A stretch of 9,907 nucleotides of DNA, taken from Thermomicrobiaceae bacterium (GTDB lineage Bacteria; Chloroflexota; Chloroflexia; Thermomicrobiales; Thermomicrobiaceae). Of this stretch, positions 1 through 6,587 are shown piece by piece; positions within the stretch are counted from its first letter, which is position 1, and every line of letters begins with the position of its first letter. The notes under the pieces were generated by a model that had not been told where the DNA came from, did not search any database, and saw only the letters and a list, made by a program, of their open reading frames with translations. The stretch covers positions 1 to 9,907 of the forward strand of contig SKTL01000112.1 of NCBI GenBank assembly GCA_007122555.1, given 5' to 3'. Position numbers and translations under genes: made by a program.

Positions 1-570
1 GATCGAGACATGATCGAGGCCGCGTATGCGGCAGGTTTGCGGCACTTCGGGGAGAATCGCGTACAGGACATGCGTGACAAGTTCGAAGTCTCGGTAGGCC
101 CGGACTGCGTTGTGCACTTGATCGGACATCTACAGACGAACAAGGCTCGCGACGCGGTGCGCTATTGCCAGATAGTCGAATCTGTCGATCGTACATCGCT
201 CGTGGACGCGCTGCAGCGGCGTTGCGAACTGGAACAGGTGACGCTCGACATCCTGATTCAGGTAAACATCGCCGGTGAGGAGCAGAAGCACGGATGCGAT
301 CCGAACGAGCTCGAGGAGCTTGTTGTCTACGCGGCGAAGCAACCGAACTTGCAGGTTCGTGGGCTCATGACCATCGCGCCGCTCGTCGACGACGTTGAAG
401 AGACACGCGCGGTCTTTCGGGGACTGCGAGAATCTCGTGATCGCCTGAAGGAACAGCATAAGAACCTGCAACTGACGCATCTCTCCATGGGGATGACCAA
501 TGACTACTGGGTTGCGATTGAAGAGGGCGCGACGATGATTCGGCTGGGCCGAGCGATTTTCCAGGGATAG
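1..570 (+). CDS. yggS: YggS/PLPBP family pyridoxal-phosphate homeostasis protein, 5'-truncated
   Basis: This is the C-terminal ~189 residues of a PLP-binding protein of the YggS/PROSC (fold-type III) family, a cytosolic protein that buffers and delivers pyridoxal 5'-phosphate and has no proven catalytic activity. The frame is open from base 1, so the gene starts upstream. Family members are about 220-240 aa, so roughly 40 residues are missing, including the PLP-binding lysine near the N-terminus. Visible family motifs are HFGENRVQ soon after the window start, LIGHLQTNK, VESVDR, QVNIAGEEQKHG, RGLMTIAP, and the C-terminal LSMGMTNDY and EEGATMIRLGRAIF, which include phosphate-contacting residues of the family. 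An internal ATG at base 10 is not the true start because it would begin inside the TIM-barrel. The next gene follows after 10 nt on the same strand, suggesting co-transcription. The family call is firm. Confidence 0.95.
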   Translation, partial: DRDMIEAAYAAGLRHFGENRVQDMRDKFEVSVGPDCVVHLIGHLQTNKARDAVRYCQIVESVDRTSLVDALQRRCELEQVTLDILIQVNIAGEEQKHGCDPNELEELVVYAAKQPNLQVRGLMTIAPLVDDVEETRAVFRGLRESRDRLKEQHKNLQLTHLSMGMTNDYWVAIEEGATMIRLGRAIFQG

Positions 571-580
571 GTCGGTATCA

Positions 581-1414
581 ATGGCGATGAGCGAGTATCC
601 GGAGCTGGTCGTCTCCAGCCTGGGAAGCGGCAGTAACGGGAATGCGTTTCTTGTCGAATTCGGCGATCAACGCCTGTTAATCGATGCTGGCGTGCCGATC
701 AGAACGTTGCTCGCCTGTTTGCAACGCAGATCGCTCTCGCCGGCGGACCTGACGGCTGTATTGATATCGCACGAGCACACCGATCATGTTCGCGCACTGG
801 CTCAACTGCTCGGTCGAACCCGGTTGCCAGTGATCGCCTCCAGAGGCACGCACGCCGGGATGCTCAACGTCCCGCACCGTGATCGACACGTCCTGCCAGC
901 GCTGGAGCAAACCTCGATCGGCGATGTGAACGTCACTGCGATACCGGTCGCTCATGACGCCAGAGAGCCAACTGGGTTTTTCATAGAAACACCGACCGCG
1001 AGCGTTACGATCATGTCTGACGTCGGGGAGATTTCCGATGTCAACGCCGATTTCGCGGCGCAAGCCGACCATCTTATCGTCGAGTCCAACTATGACGAGG
1101 GATTGTTGCGTTCGGGCCCCTACCCCGCCTATCTGAAGCGCCGCATTCGATCGGCGGACGGACACCTCAGTAACGATGATTGCGCATCGTTTCTTCGGGC
1201 AACGATCGGGGACAAGACGGGCGAGATCTGGCTGTGCCATATTTCCGAAAACAACAACAGTCCCCAACTGGCGGTTGAGGCGACCGCACAGGCGCTGAAA
1301 TCGGACGGGATCGTGCGCGATGTGACCGCGTTGCCTCGGTACGATGGCACCGTGCTGACCTGGCGCTCAACTGAGAAGCGTACGCCGATCCAGCAATCAT
1401 CGCTTCCGTTTTAG
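581..1414 (+). CDS. WalJ/YycJ-like metallo-beta-lactamase-fold hydrolase
   Basis: A complete 277-aa protein of the metallo-beta-lactamase superfamily, close to the YycJ/WalJ group (about 260-270 aa). That group contains dinuclear-metal phosphodiesterases or 5'-exonucleases linked to DNA processing and, in Firmicutes, found beside the WalKR system. The N-terminal SLGSGSNGNAFLVE strand motif is typical. Metal ligands can be read in order: H64, H66, D68 and H69 in SHEHTDHV, then H125 in PVAHDA, D147 in MSDVG, and a C-terminal histidine at H195 in DGHLSNDD or H220 in LCHISENNNSP. The VESNYDE segment (167-173) is also family-typical. The start at 581 is preceded by AGG about 9 nt away. ATG at 587 is an equally possible start and differs by two residues. 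It lies 10 nt after yggS, probably in the same operon. No walK or walR is visible here, so I withhold the walJ symbol. Nuclease activity is inferred from family. Confidence 0.88.
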   Translation: MAMSEYPELVVSSLGSGSNGNAFLVEFGDQRLLIDAGVPIRTLLACLQRRSLSPADLTAVLISHEHTDHVRALAQLLGRTRLPVIASRGTHAGMLNVPHRDRHVLPALEQTSIGDVNVTAIPVAHDAREPTGFFIETPTASVTIMSDVGEISDVNADFAAQADHLIVESNYDEGLLRSGPYPAYLKRRIRSADGHLSNDDCASFLRATIGDKTGEIWLCHISENNNSPQLAVEATAQALKSDGIVRDVTALPRYDGTVLTWRSTEKRTPIQQSSLPF

Positions 1415-1525
1415 CACTGGGTCGCCCAGAAACGCGGCGCCCGTTTTCGCTCAGGTTGACCGGGGCAACCCGCCATAAGGCGCAGACTTACTCTGCCCTA
1501 CCCCTCAGGATTCGTGGAATCTCGT
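1415..1525. other. Convergent intergenic spacer
   Basis: A 111-nt stretch between the stop codons of the convergent metallohydrolase and ABC exporter genes. It holds two small hairpins: a 5-bp stem at 1417-1429 (CTGGG, TCG loop, CCCAG) and a slightly longer one at 1479-1498. Neither is followed by a clear T tract on either strand. I see no gene, promoter or repeat here. Confidence 0.6.
1479..1498. terminator. Weak candidate bidirectional hairpin terminator
   Basis: GG, a bulged C, then GCAGA, a five-base loop, TCTGC and CC form a 7-bp stem with one bulge between two convergent genes. The position suits a shared terminator, but a downstream T-run is lacking on both strands. An intrinsic terminator is only a weak possibility, and Rho-dependent ending is equally compatible. 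Confidence 0.2.
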
Positions 1526-3346
1526 CTAATCAGCGGCTTCGCCCTGTGACTGGTACTGCATCGTATAGAGCAGGTAGTAGTGACCACGCTTCTCGATCAG
1601 TTCGTCGTGGGTGCCTTCTTCGACGATTTCACCTTGATCGATCACGATGACCTTCGTCGCTTCGCGCACGGTGGACAACCGGTGAGCGATCATGAAGGCG
1701 GTACGTCCTTTCAGAATCGTGCGAAGGGCATTCTGAATCACCAGCTCGGTTTCCGTATCAACGCTTGAAGTTGCTTCATCGAGGACAACGATTCGGGGAT
1801 CCGCCAGCAATGCTCGCGCGAATGATACGAGCTGGCGCTGTCCGACCGAGAGCGTGATGCCGCGCTCATTGACTTCAGTGTCGTAGCCATAAGGCAACTG
1901 TTCAATGAACTGGTGTGCGCCAACCGCCCGGGCTGCTTCTTCGATTTCTTCGTCGGTGGCGTCCATGCGGCCGTACTTGATATTCTCCCGGATTGATCCG
2001 GTAAACAGGAACGTATCCTGAAGGACAATGCCGAGCTGTTTTCTGAGCGATTGCTGGGTGACATCCCGGATGTCGTAGCCGTCAATCCGAATGCTCCCGT
2101 CCCAGACATCGTAGAAGCGCGCAAGCAGACTGATGATCGAACTCTTGCCGGCTCCAGTCTCACCAACCAGCGCAATGGAATCGCCCGGGTTCGCCTTGAT
2201 GTTGATCCCGCGCAGCACTGGTGTGTCTTCGTATCCGAAATGGACGTTATCGAACTCAACGGTTCCCTGAACTTCGGGGAGTTCGATCGCGTCCGGACTG
2301 TCGGTAATCTCGGGTTCTACGTCTTCCAGCTCGAAGATGCGTTCGCCGGCAACCATCGCCGCCTGCATCGTGTTATAGCGTTGAGAGAGTTCGCGCACCG
2401 GTTCGTAGAATCGGCTGATGTAGGCCGCGAACATGAAGAGCTCACCGATCGTGAACGCTGCGCCGCCGAGGATCAGTCGTCCGCCAACATAGAGGACGAG
2501 TGCGGTAGCCAGCGCTTCAACGAGCTGGACAATCGGGAAGAGGACCGCGCCGAGTCGGGCGGCCCAGAGGTTCGCTTCCAGGTTGTCGTGGTTGACTCCG
2601 TCGAACCGGTCCATGTTCTCGTCTTCGCGCGAGAATGCCTGCACCACCCGGACTCCGGCGATGCTCTCCGCCAGGTTGGCGTTTACGCGGGCCATCGTCA
2701 GTCGGGTAGCCCGGTAGGCTGAGATTGCGTACCGGCGCCAGATGACCATTGTCACTGCCATGATCGGCATGACCGAGAACGCCAGCAATGCGAGTTGCCA
2801 GTTTGTGTAGAGCATGATCCCGATAATGCCGAACACAATAATGAAGTCGCCGATGACGCCGATCAGCCCCTCGGTGAACAGCTCGTTAATCACGCTCACA
2901 TCATTCTGCACCCGTGACATCGTGGAGCCGACGCCACGTTTGTCAACATGGCGAATGCCGAGGCGCTGCAAGTGCCGGAACAGCGTCGACCGCAGACTGT
3001 AGACGATCGCCTGGCCAATTTGAGAAGTGAAATAGACCTGACCATAGAAGGTGAAAAAGCGAACGACAATCACGAAGCCGAGGGCCAGGAGCAACCAGTT
3101 GAGCGCCTCAGTTCCCGTTGTTCCGAAGAATGCCCTGGGCGAGCCGGGATCGACGACGTCGATACCAAGACCGAACAGGTAGGGCAGCGCGAGATCCGCG
3201 CCTGCCGTGAGCGCCATCAGGAACGCGGTGAAGATCATCTTGCCGCGATATGGCATGGCGCGCTGGAGCAACCGCGCCGCGACGCGCCGGTCGTACGCTT
3301 TCCCGAGGACTTCTTCGTCTGGAGTGACCTTGTGACTTACGACCAT
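1526..3346 (-). CDS. ABC exporter half-transporter with degenerate signature motif (second subunit)
   Basis: A 606-aa membrane protein with an N-terminal six-helix exporter domain (about residues 35-310) and a C-terminal ATPase domain (about 360-595), the usual layout of type IV (MsbA/Sav1866-like) half-transporters. It has a ~30-residue cytoplasmic N-terminal extension. The ATPase motifs are Walker A GETGAGKS (395-402), Q-loop Q443, an X-loop NERG just before the signature, signature LSVGQ (499-503, normally LSGGQ), Walker B ending VLDE with catalytic Glu E524, D-loop SSVD, and switch histidine H555. The catalytic Glu is intact while the signature is altered. This fits the subunit of a heterodimer that keeps the active Walker B but lends a weak signature to its partner. 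It starts 11 nt after the stop of the upstream ABC gene on the same strand. Substrate cannot be told from sequence; lipids, drugs or peptides are all possible. Confidence 0.93.
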   Translation of the reverse strand: MVVSHKVTPDEEVLGKAYDRRVAARLLQRAMPYRGKMIFTAFLMALTAGADLALPYLFGLGIDVVDPGSPRAFFGTTGTEALNWLLLALGFVIVVRFFTFYGQVYFTSQIGQAIVYSLRSTLFRHLQRLGIRHVDKRGVGSTMSRVQNDVSVINELFTEGLIGVIGDFIIVFGIIGIMLYTNWQLALLAFSVMPIMAVTMVIWRRYAISAYRATRLTMARVNANLAESIAGVRVVQAFSREDENMDRFDGVNHDNLEANLWAARLGAVLFPIVQLVEALATALVLYVGGRLILGGAAFTIGELFMFAAYISRFYEPVRELSQRYNTMQAAMVAGERIFELEDVEPEITDSPDAIELPEVQGTVEFDNVHFGYEDTPVLRGINIKANPGDSIALVGETGAGKSSIISLLARFYDVWDGSIRIDGYDIRDVTQQSLRKQLGIVLQDTFLFTGSIRENIKYGRMDATDEEIEEAARAVGAHQFIEQLPYGYDTEVNERGITLSVGQRQLVSFARALLADPRIVVLDEATSSVDTETELVIQNALRTILKGRTAFMIAHRLSTVREATKVIVIDQGEIVEEGTHDELIEKRGHYYLLYTMQYQSQGEAAD

Positions 3347-3357
3347 ACCGATGGAGA

Positions 3358-5109
3358 TCAGTCAGCGACCGCCGCGACCTCCTCCTGCTCTTTCAACTGA
3401 AGTTCGTAGATATTCGCGTATATTCCGCCGTAATCCAGCAACTCGTCGTGAACGCCTCGTTCGACGATCCTGCCCTGGTCCATTACGAGGATCTGATCAG
3501 CCGATTTAAGCGTCTGCAGTCGATGCGCGATCACGAATGTCGTTCGATCCTGCATCAGCACCGTGAGCGCCTGCTGGATAGCGAATTCGGTCTCGGTATC
3601 CACGTTAGATGTCGCGTCGTCGAGTATCAGAATCGAAGGATCCATCAACAGGCCGCGGGCGATCGATATTCGCTGTTTCTGCCCTCCGGAGAGCGATACA
3701 CCGCGTTCTCCGATGACCGTTTCGTACCCCTCCGGCATATCCATAATGAAGTCATGCGCCCGGGCAGCCTTCGCCGCGGCGATAACCTCCTCGTCGGTGG
3801 CGCCTTGGCGGCCGTAAGAGATGTTTTCCTTGATCTTCACCGAGAACAGGAACGTATCCTGCAGGACAATGCCGATCTGACGCCGCAGCGTCCGCAGGTC
3901 GAGATCGCGAACGTCATGCCCGTCGATCAGCACTCGGCCTTGAGTTACGTCGTAGAAACGAGGGATCAGCGCGGTGATTGAGCTCTTGCCGGCGCCGGTC
4001 GATCCAATCAGCGCAATCCGCTGGTTGGGCTGCGCTTCCAGATTGATCTCTTGCAGCGCGTACTCGGTGGTCTGTGGGTATCGCAGCCAGACGTCTTCAA
4101 ACTGGACACGGCCGGTAATGTTCTCCAACTTGACGGCGTCAGACTTTGACCTAATTGATGGACGAGCATCGAGGATCTCGAAGATCCGCTCGCCGGACGC
4201 CATTGCACGGGCAACACTGTTGACGACGAATCCGAGCTGACGGATTGGCCCCTGAAGCATCGCCAGATAGAGATAGAAGGCCGAGAGTTGGCCGACAGTA
4301 AGGTCTCCCGATACGATCAATCGTCCACCGAACCACAGAACAATCGCCACCGCGAGCATCGAAAGCATCGTCATGAACGGGAAATAGAAGGCGGATTTCT
4401 TGATGGCGTCGATGTGCCGGTCGTAGAGCCGGGTGAGTTCCGAATCGAACTCGTCGATTTCTCGATCTTCCTGGGCGAACGACCGAACGACCCGGGCGCC
4501 GGCGAGGTTTTCCTGCATACGCGTGGTCATGACGCCGAACTGCTGCTGAACTGCGAGGTAAAGCGGGCGGATCGTCCGGCCAAAATTGACCGCCGCTCCG
4601 ATGAGAACAGGCATTAGTGCGAGTGACAAGAGCGCCAGCTGCCAGTTGATCGTCAGCAGAATGATCGTGATGATAATCAGCATACCCGCTGTCTGAACAA
4701 GCATCCGCAGCGAAAACATCAGGAATCGTCGAATGCTGTTGATGTCCTCGGTACCGCGGGACATGAGCTGGCCGGTATGTGAACGGTCGAAGAATGAGAA
4801 TGGCAGGAACTGCATGTGGCCGTAGAGACGGTTGCGGATGTCGTATCCGACACGCTCGGCGAGGAACTGGAACATGTAGCTGCGAAGGAACGTGAATATG
4901 CCCTGAGTAAATCCCACTCCAACGATTGCCAGGACGCCGATGGTAAGGATCCGTGTGCTTTCTGCAATGAGTCCGCCGTCAATCACCAGCTCGACCAGGC
5001 GGGGGATGACGAGCTGCATACCTATGCTGACGACCATCGCCGCATAGCCGAGGAGCATGTACTTCCAGTATGGGCGGATGTACCCGAAGATACGAAAAAT
5101 GATTCGCAC
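3358..5109 (-). CDS. ABC exporter half-transporter with Asp in place of catalytic Glu (first subunit)
   Basis: A 583-aa fused membrane-ATPase half-transporter of the MsbA/Sav1866-like exporter class. Hydrophobic helices lie near residues 18-38, 56-76, 133-153, 155-175, 243-262 and 270-290. The ATPase domain spans about 335-575. Motifs are Walker A GSTGAGKS (369-376), Q-loop Q417, X-loop GERG, a canonical LSGGQ signature (473-477), Walker B LILDD in which D498 occupies the position of the catalytic Glu, D-loop SNVD, and H-loop H529. The E-to-D change marks the degenerate-site subunit of heterodimeric exporters such as TM287/288 and BmrCD. The start is GTG (5107-5109), preceded by AAGGG five bases upstream, which supports this start. 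It is the first gene of a two-gene operon and probably forms one transporter with the downstream subunit. The substrate is unknown. Confidence 0.93.
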   Translation of the reverse strand: MRIIFRIFGYIRPYWKYMLLGYAAMVVSIGMQLVIPRLVELVIDGGLIAESTRILTIGVLAIVGVGFTQGIFTFLRSYMFQFLAERVGYDIRNRLYGHMQFLPFSFFDRSHTGQLMSRGTEDINSIRRFLMFSLRMLVQTAGMLIIITIILLTINWQLALLSLALMPVLIGAAVNFGRTIRPLYLAVQQQFGVMTTRMQENLAGARVVRSFAQEDREIDEFDSELTRLYDRHIDAIKKSAFYFPFMTMLSMLAVAIVLWFGGRLIVSGDLTVGQLSAFYLYLAMLQGPIRQLGFVVNSVARAMASGERIFEILDARPSIRSKSDAVKLENITGRVQFEDVWLRYPQTTEYALQEINLEAQPNQRIALIGSTGAGKSSITALIPRFYDVTQGRVLIDGHDVRDLDLRTLRRQIGIVLQDTFLFSVKIKENISYGRQGATDEEVIAAAKAARAHDFIMDMPEGYETVIGERGVSLSGGQKQRISIARGLLMDPSILILDDATSNVDTETEFAIQQALTVLMQDRTTFVIAHRLQTLKSADQILVMDQGRIVERGVHDELLDYGGIYANIYELQLKEQEEVAAVAD

Positions 5110-5148
5110 GTTGACCCTTGCCGACCCAATCCAGTGCTACCGTCTCTG

Positions 5149-5157
5149 AATATAACA
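5149..5157 (-). promoter_or_regulatory. Candidate extended -10 promoter for the ABC operon
   Basis: On the minus strand the sequence reads TGTTATATT, an extended -10 form (TGn followed by TATATT) with one mismatch to TATAAT. It sits about 40 nt before the GTG start of the first ABC gene, giving a leader of about 30 nt. No good -35 box lies at the expected distance (GCTATT at 17 nt), so the call rests on the extended -10 alone. The nearby minus-strand TATTAT at 5170-5175 is an alternative with an equally poor -35. Confidence 0.35.
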
Positions 5158-5251
5158 TCTGCGACAACTATAATAGCGCATGACAGCAGCTTCGCCTGTT
5201 CATGTTTGCCGTTAACGACGCGATTGACGGGACAAGATGGCGGCCTCCGGT

Positions 5252-5265
5252 GAACGGGACCGTTC
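5252..5265. promoter_or_regulatory. 14-bp inverted repeat, candidate operator
   Basis: GAACGG, two spacer bases (GA), then CCGTTC: two perfect 6-bp arms ending directly against the -35 box of the rightward promoter. This position suits binding of a dimeric repressor or activator. The helix-turn-helix protein encoded just downstream is an obvious candidate ligand, giving autoregulation and perhaps control of the divergent exporter. That link is inference. A 6-bp-arm palindrome can also arise by chance. Confidence 0.4.
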
Positions 5266-5294
5266 TTGACCATGGTTGGGCCCGCGCGTACAAT
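5266..5294 (+). promoter_or_regulatory. Sigma70-type promoter of the HTH regulator gene
   Basis: TTGACC (5266-5271) and TACAAT (5289-5294) are separated by exactly 17 bases. Each hexamer has one mismatch to the consensus. The expected transcription start is near 5301, inside the palindrome GTACGTAC (5297-5304). This gives a purine-rich leader of about 43 nt before the GTG start. It is the best promoter visible in the window. Confidence 0.75.
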
Positions 5295-5328
5295 AGGTAC
5301 GTACAGAGGAGGCGGAGGGAAGCGGACC

Positions 5329-5336
5329 AGGAGAGG
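5329..5336 (+). promoter_or_regulatory. Strong ribosome binding site deciding the GTG start of the regulator
   Basis: AGGAGAGG lies seven bases before GTG at 5344. This supports GTG as the start over TTG at 5266, which coincides with the -35 box, and over ATG at 5377, which has no Shine-Dalgarno-like sequence before it. Confidence 0.75.
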
Positions 5337-5343
5337 TCGGGTC

Positions 5344-5880
5344 GTGGACGCAGAAAGACCTAACTATCGAAAAGCAATGGACGATGCGTTGCTCCTTGTA
5401 TACAGCCACCATCATCGCCTGATGCGTCGTCTTCATCCAGATACCGTGCGAAAACTTGAAATCGAAGATCTGCGGGCGGGCCCGATGGGTCAAGACCTCG
5501 AAAAGCTCTCGGCAATCGCTCAGGGGGAAACGCGAGAAGAGCGAGAGCGAGTACTCGAGGCCATCGAATCCGTATTGCAGATGCTCTTCTGGCCGCCAGG
5601 GTCAGATGCGTATCAGGTTCCCAGAAGTTTCTGGGAGACTGATCTCGGTCGCATGATTTCGATGGCCAAGTTCCGATCGTACGAACCGGCTGATCTCGTC
5701 AGCATCGGTAATGCCGCTCAGCAACTCGGCGTTACCCGGCCGACGATTTATCGTTGGATGGATGACCGAACGTTGGGATATGTTCGGGATGAGATGTCCG
5801 GCAGGACATTCGTCGTTCGAGACGACGTCGACGTTCTTCGTCAGCACGGTGGCGAGGAGACGATGGAAGGTCCTTCCTGA
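5344..5880 (+). CDS. Helix-turn-helix (MerR/excisionase-like) DNA-binding protein with uncharacterised N-terminal domain
   Basis: A 178-aa soluble protein starting at GTG. Residues ~118-167 form a MerR/excisionase-type winged helix-turn-helix: SIGNAAQQLGVTRPTIYRWM supplies the two helices, and the wing follows as GYVRDEMSGRTFVV before a closing DDVDVL helix. This makes a DNA-binding role likely. Residues 1-~115 are charged and mostly helical in look, with an HHH cluster (22-24), an acidic/basic stretch rich in Glu and Arg (61-75), then FWPPGSDAY and VPRSFWETDLGRMI. I do not recognise this half. It could mediate dimerisation or sense a ligand. There are no membrane segments. The gene is monocistronic, having its own promoter and terminator, and is divergent from the ABC exporter operon. 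An antitoxin-like protein is another possibility, but no toxin gene is adjacent. Confidence 0.85.
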   Translation: MDAERPNYRKAMDDALLLVYSHHHRLMRRLHPDTVRKLEIEDLRAGPMGQDLEKLSAIAQGETREERERVLEAIESVLQMLFWPPGSDAYQVPRSFWETDLGRMISMAKFRSYEPADLVSIGNAAQQLGVTRPTIYRWMDDRTLGYVRDEMSGRTFVVRDDVDVLRQHGGEETMEGPS

Positions 5881-6062
5881 TCGCCGATTCTCCATGACTC
5901 AGTGATGGGCAAAGTCGGAGTTCATTCGAACTCCGGCTTTGTTGACTCGCGAGATTCTGCGCACCTCCAGAGTTGCACTCATTCCAGATGGCCGGGACTC
6001 ACCGGGGAGCTCCGGAATCGTCCCTCGGGGAACGCGGTCAGCATTCCTGCCCGCGAGACGTG
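5881..6062. other. Convergent intergenic spacer
   Basis: A 182-nt gap between the regulator stop and the CBS gene stop. Its first part holds the strong hairpin at 5910-5941. The remainder (5942-6062) is GC-rich with short palindromic bits such as GGAGCTCC, but no convincing gene, repeat or second terminator. Confidence 0.6.
5910..5941. terminator. Long-stem hairpin terminator, probably bidirectional
   Basis: CAAAGTCGGAGTTC, loop ATTC, then GAACTCCGGCTTTG form a 14-bp stem with a single U-G wobble. It begins 30 nt after the regulator stop codon. The right arm ends in CTTTG followed by TTGAC, so the T tract is short; the loop and stem are otherwise typical of an intrinsic terminator. Because the CBS gene converges from the right, it may also stop leftward transcripts, about 120 nt past that stop codon. 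Confidence 0.75.
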
Positions 6063-6557
6063 CTACTCACCGGCCTGCTCGGCAAGGTATCTCGCCTCTT
6101 CGATAGCGATCATCTGAACGATATCAGCGCGCGTCACGATCCCGATCAGTTGCTTGCTCTCAGCATCAACGACCGGTATCGCGTTGATCCGCCGTTCATA
6201 CATGATTGTCGCGGCGTCCTGGACGCTATCTTCAGGATGCAGCGTTACCACCGGATAACTCATCAGCTCGCGAGCAGTGGTTGCCAGGATTCTCCTGAGC
6301 TGCTCGGGGTTTCCGGTGCCGGGCACCTGGAAGTAGACATCGATAAACGGCAAGTAAATGGGGCCGTCGAACTCTGTCTGGCGCGAAATCAAGTCGTAAT
6401 CGGTGACCATTCCGATCACTTTGCCCTGCTCGGTCACCGGAATCGAACTTACGTCGTTTTCCCAGATCAGCTTCGCCACTTCACCGACATCCGTCTCAGC
6501 GTTGCACGTGATGACCGATCTGGTCATGATTTTTTCAACAGCGGTATCTACCGTCAT
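6063..6557 (-). CDS. Tandem CBS-domain protein
   Basis: A 164-aa soluble protein made of two CBS domains. CBS1 spans about residues 8-60 (IMTRSVITCNAETDVGEVA through GMVTDYDLISR) and CBS2 about 96-150 (LMSYPVVTLHPEDSVQDAA through GIVTRADIVQMI). Each domain ends in the G-x-V-T-x-x-D pattern whose Thr and Asp contact nucleotide ribose in ligand-binding CBS pairs. Binding of AMP, ADP, ATP or SAM is therefore likely but unproven. A 35-residue linker (FDGPIYLPFIDVYF and onward) joins the two. No enzymatic domain is attached, so it probably acts as a stand-alone regulatory module. It is the last gene of the ugd-acpS-nnr operon, starting 30 nt after nnr. A GAAGGGG sequence lies about 12 nt before ATG, a long spacing. 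The partner protein is unknown. Confidence 0.9.
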   Translation of the reverse strand: MTVDTAVEKIMTRSVITCNAETDVGEVAKLIWENDVSSIPVTEQGKVIGMVTDYDLISRQTEFDGPIYLPFIDVYFQVPGTGNPEQLRRILATTARELMSYPVVTLHPEDSVQDAATIMYERRINAIPVVDAESKQLIGIVTRADIVQMIAIEEARYLAEQAGE

Positions 6558-6587
6558 CTCTGTGTCTTGCCCCTTCTCGCGAATAAC

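Larger units (their letters stand above)
5110..5343. other. Divergent intergenic regulatory region
   Basis: A 234-nt spacer between the leftward ABC operon and the rightward regulator gene. It contains an AT-rich patch (5149-5175) with -10-like sequences on both strands, a 14-bp inverted repeat (5252-5265), a good rightward promoter (5266-5294), an 8-bp palindrome at the predicted transcription start, and a purine-rich leader with a strong ribosome binding site. I see no coding sequence here. Reading the regulator frame back to TTG at 5266 would place coding sequence over the promoter. Confidence 0.7.

Noticed and set aside
677..1267. 196-codon open frame on the minus strand
   Set aside because: Lies wholly opposite the metallohydrolase gene, whose metal-binding residues are all present on the plus strand.
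1417..1429. Small hairpin right after the metallohydrolase stop as a terminator
   Set aside because: Only a 5-bp stem with a three-base loop and no T tract; too weak to call.
2051..2722. 223-codon open frame on the plus strand inside the ABC gene
   Set aside because: Antisense to the ATPase and membrane domains of a well-supported ABC gene; no recognisable motifs or ribosome binding site.
5266..5343. N-terminal extension of the HTH protein from TTG at 5266
   Set aside because: The extra 26 codons would cover the -35 and -10 boxes and the ribosome binding site; the residues are Gly/Arg-rich and look non-coding. GTG at 5344 has a strong Shine-Dalgarno sequence at ideal spacing.
5344..5880. 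Toxin-antitoxin or phage excisionase module
   Set aside because: The HTH type occurs in both, but no toxin, integrase, att site or other phage gene is adjacent, and the gene has its own promoter and terminator.
5881..6062. Possible small gene between the HTH and CBS genes
   Set aside because: The open frames here run through the terminator hairpin or into the antisense of the CBS gene and lack ribosome binding sites.
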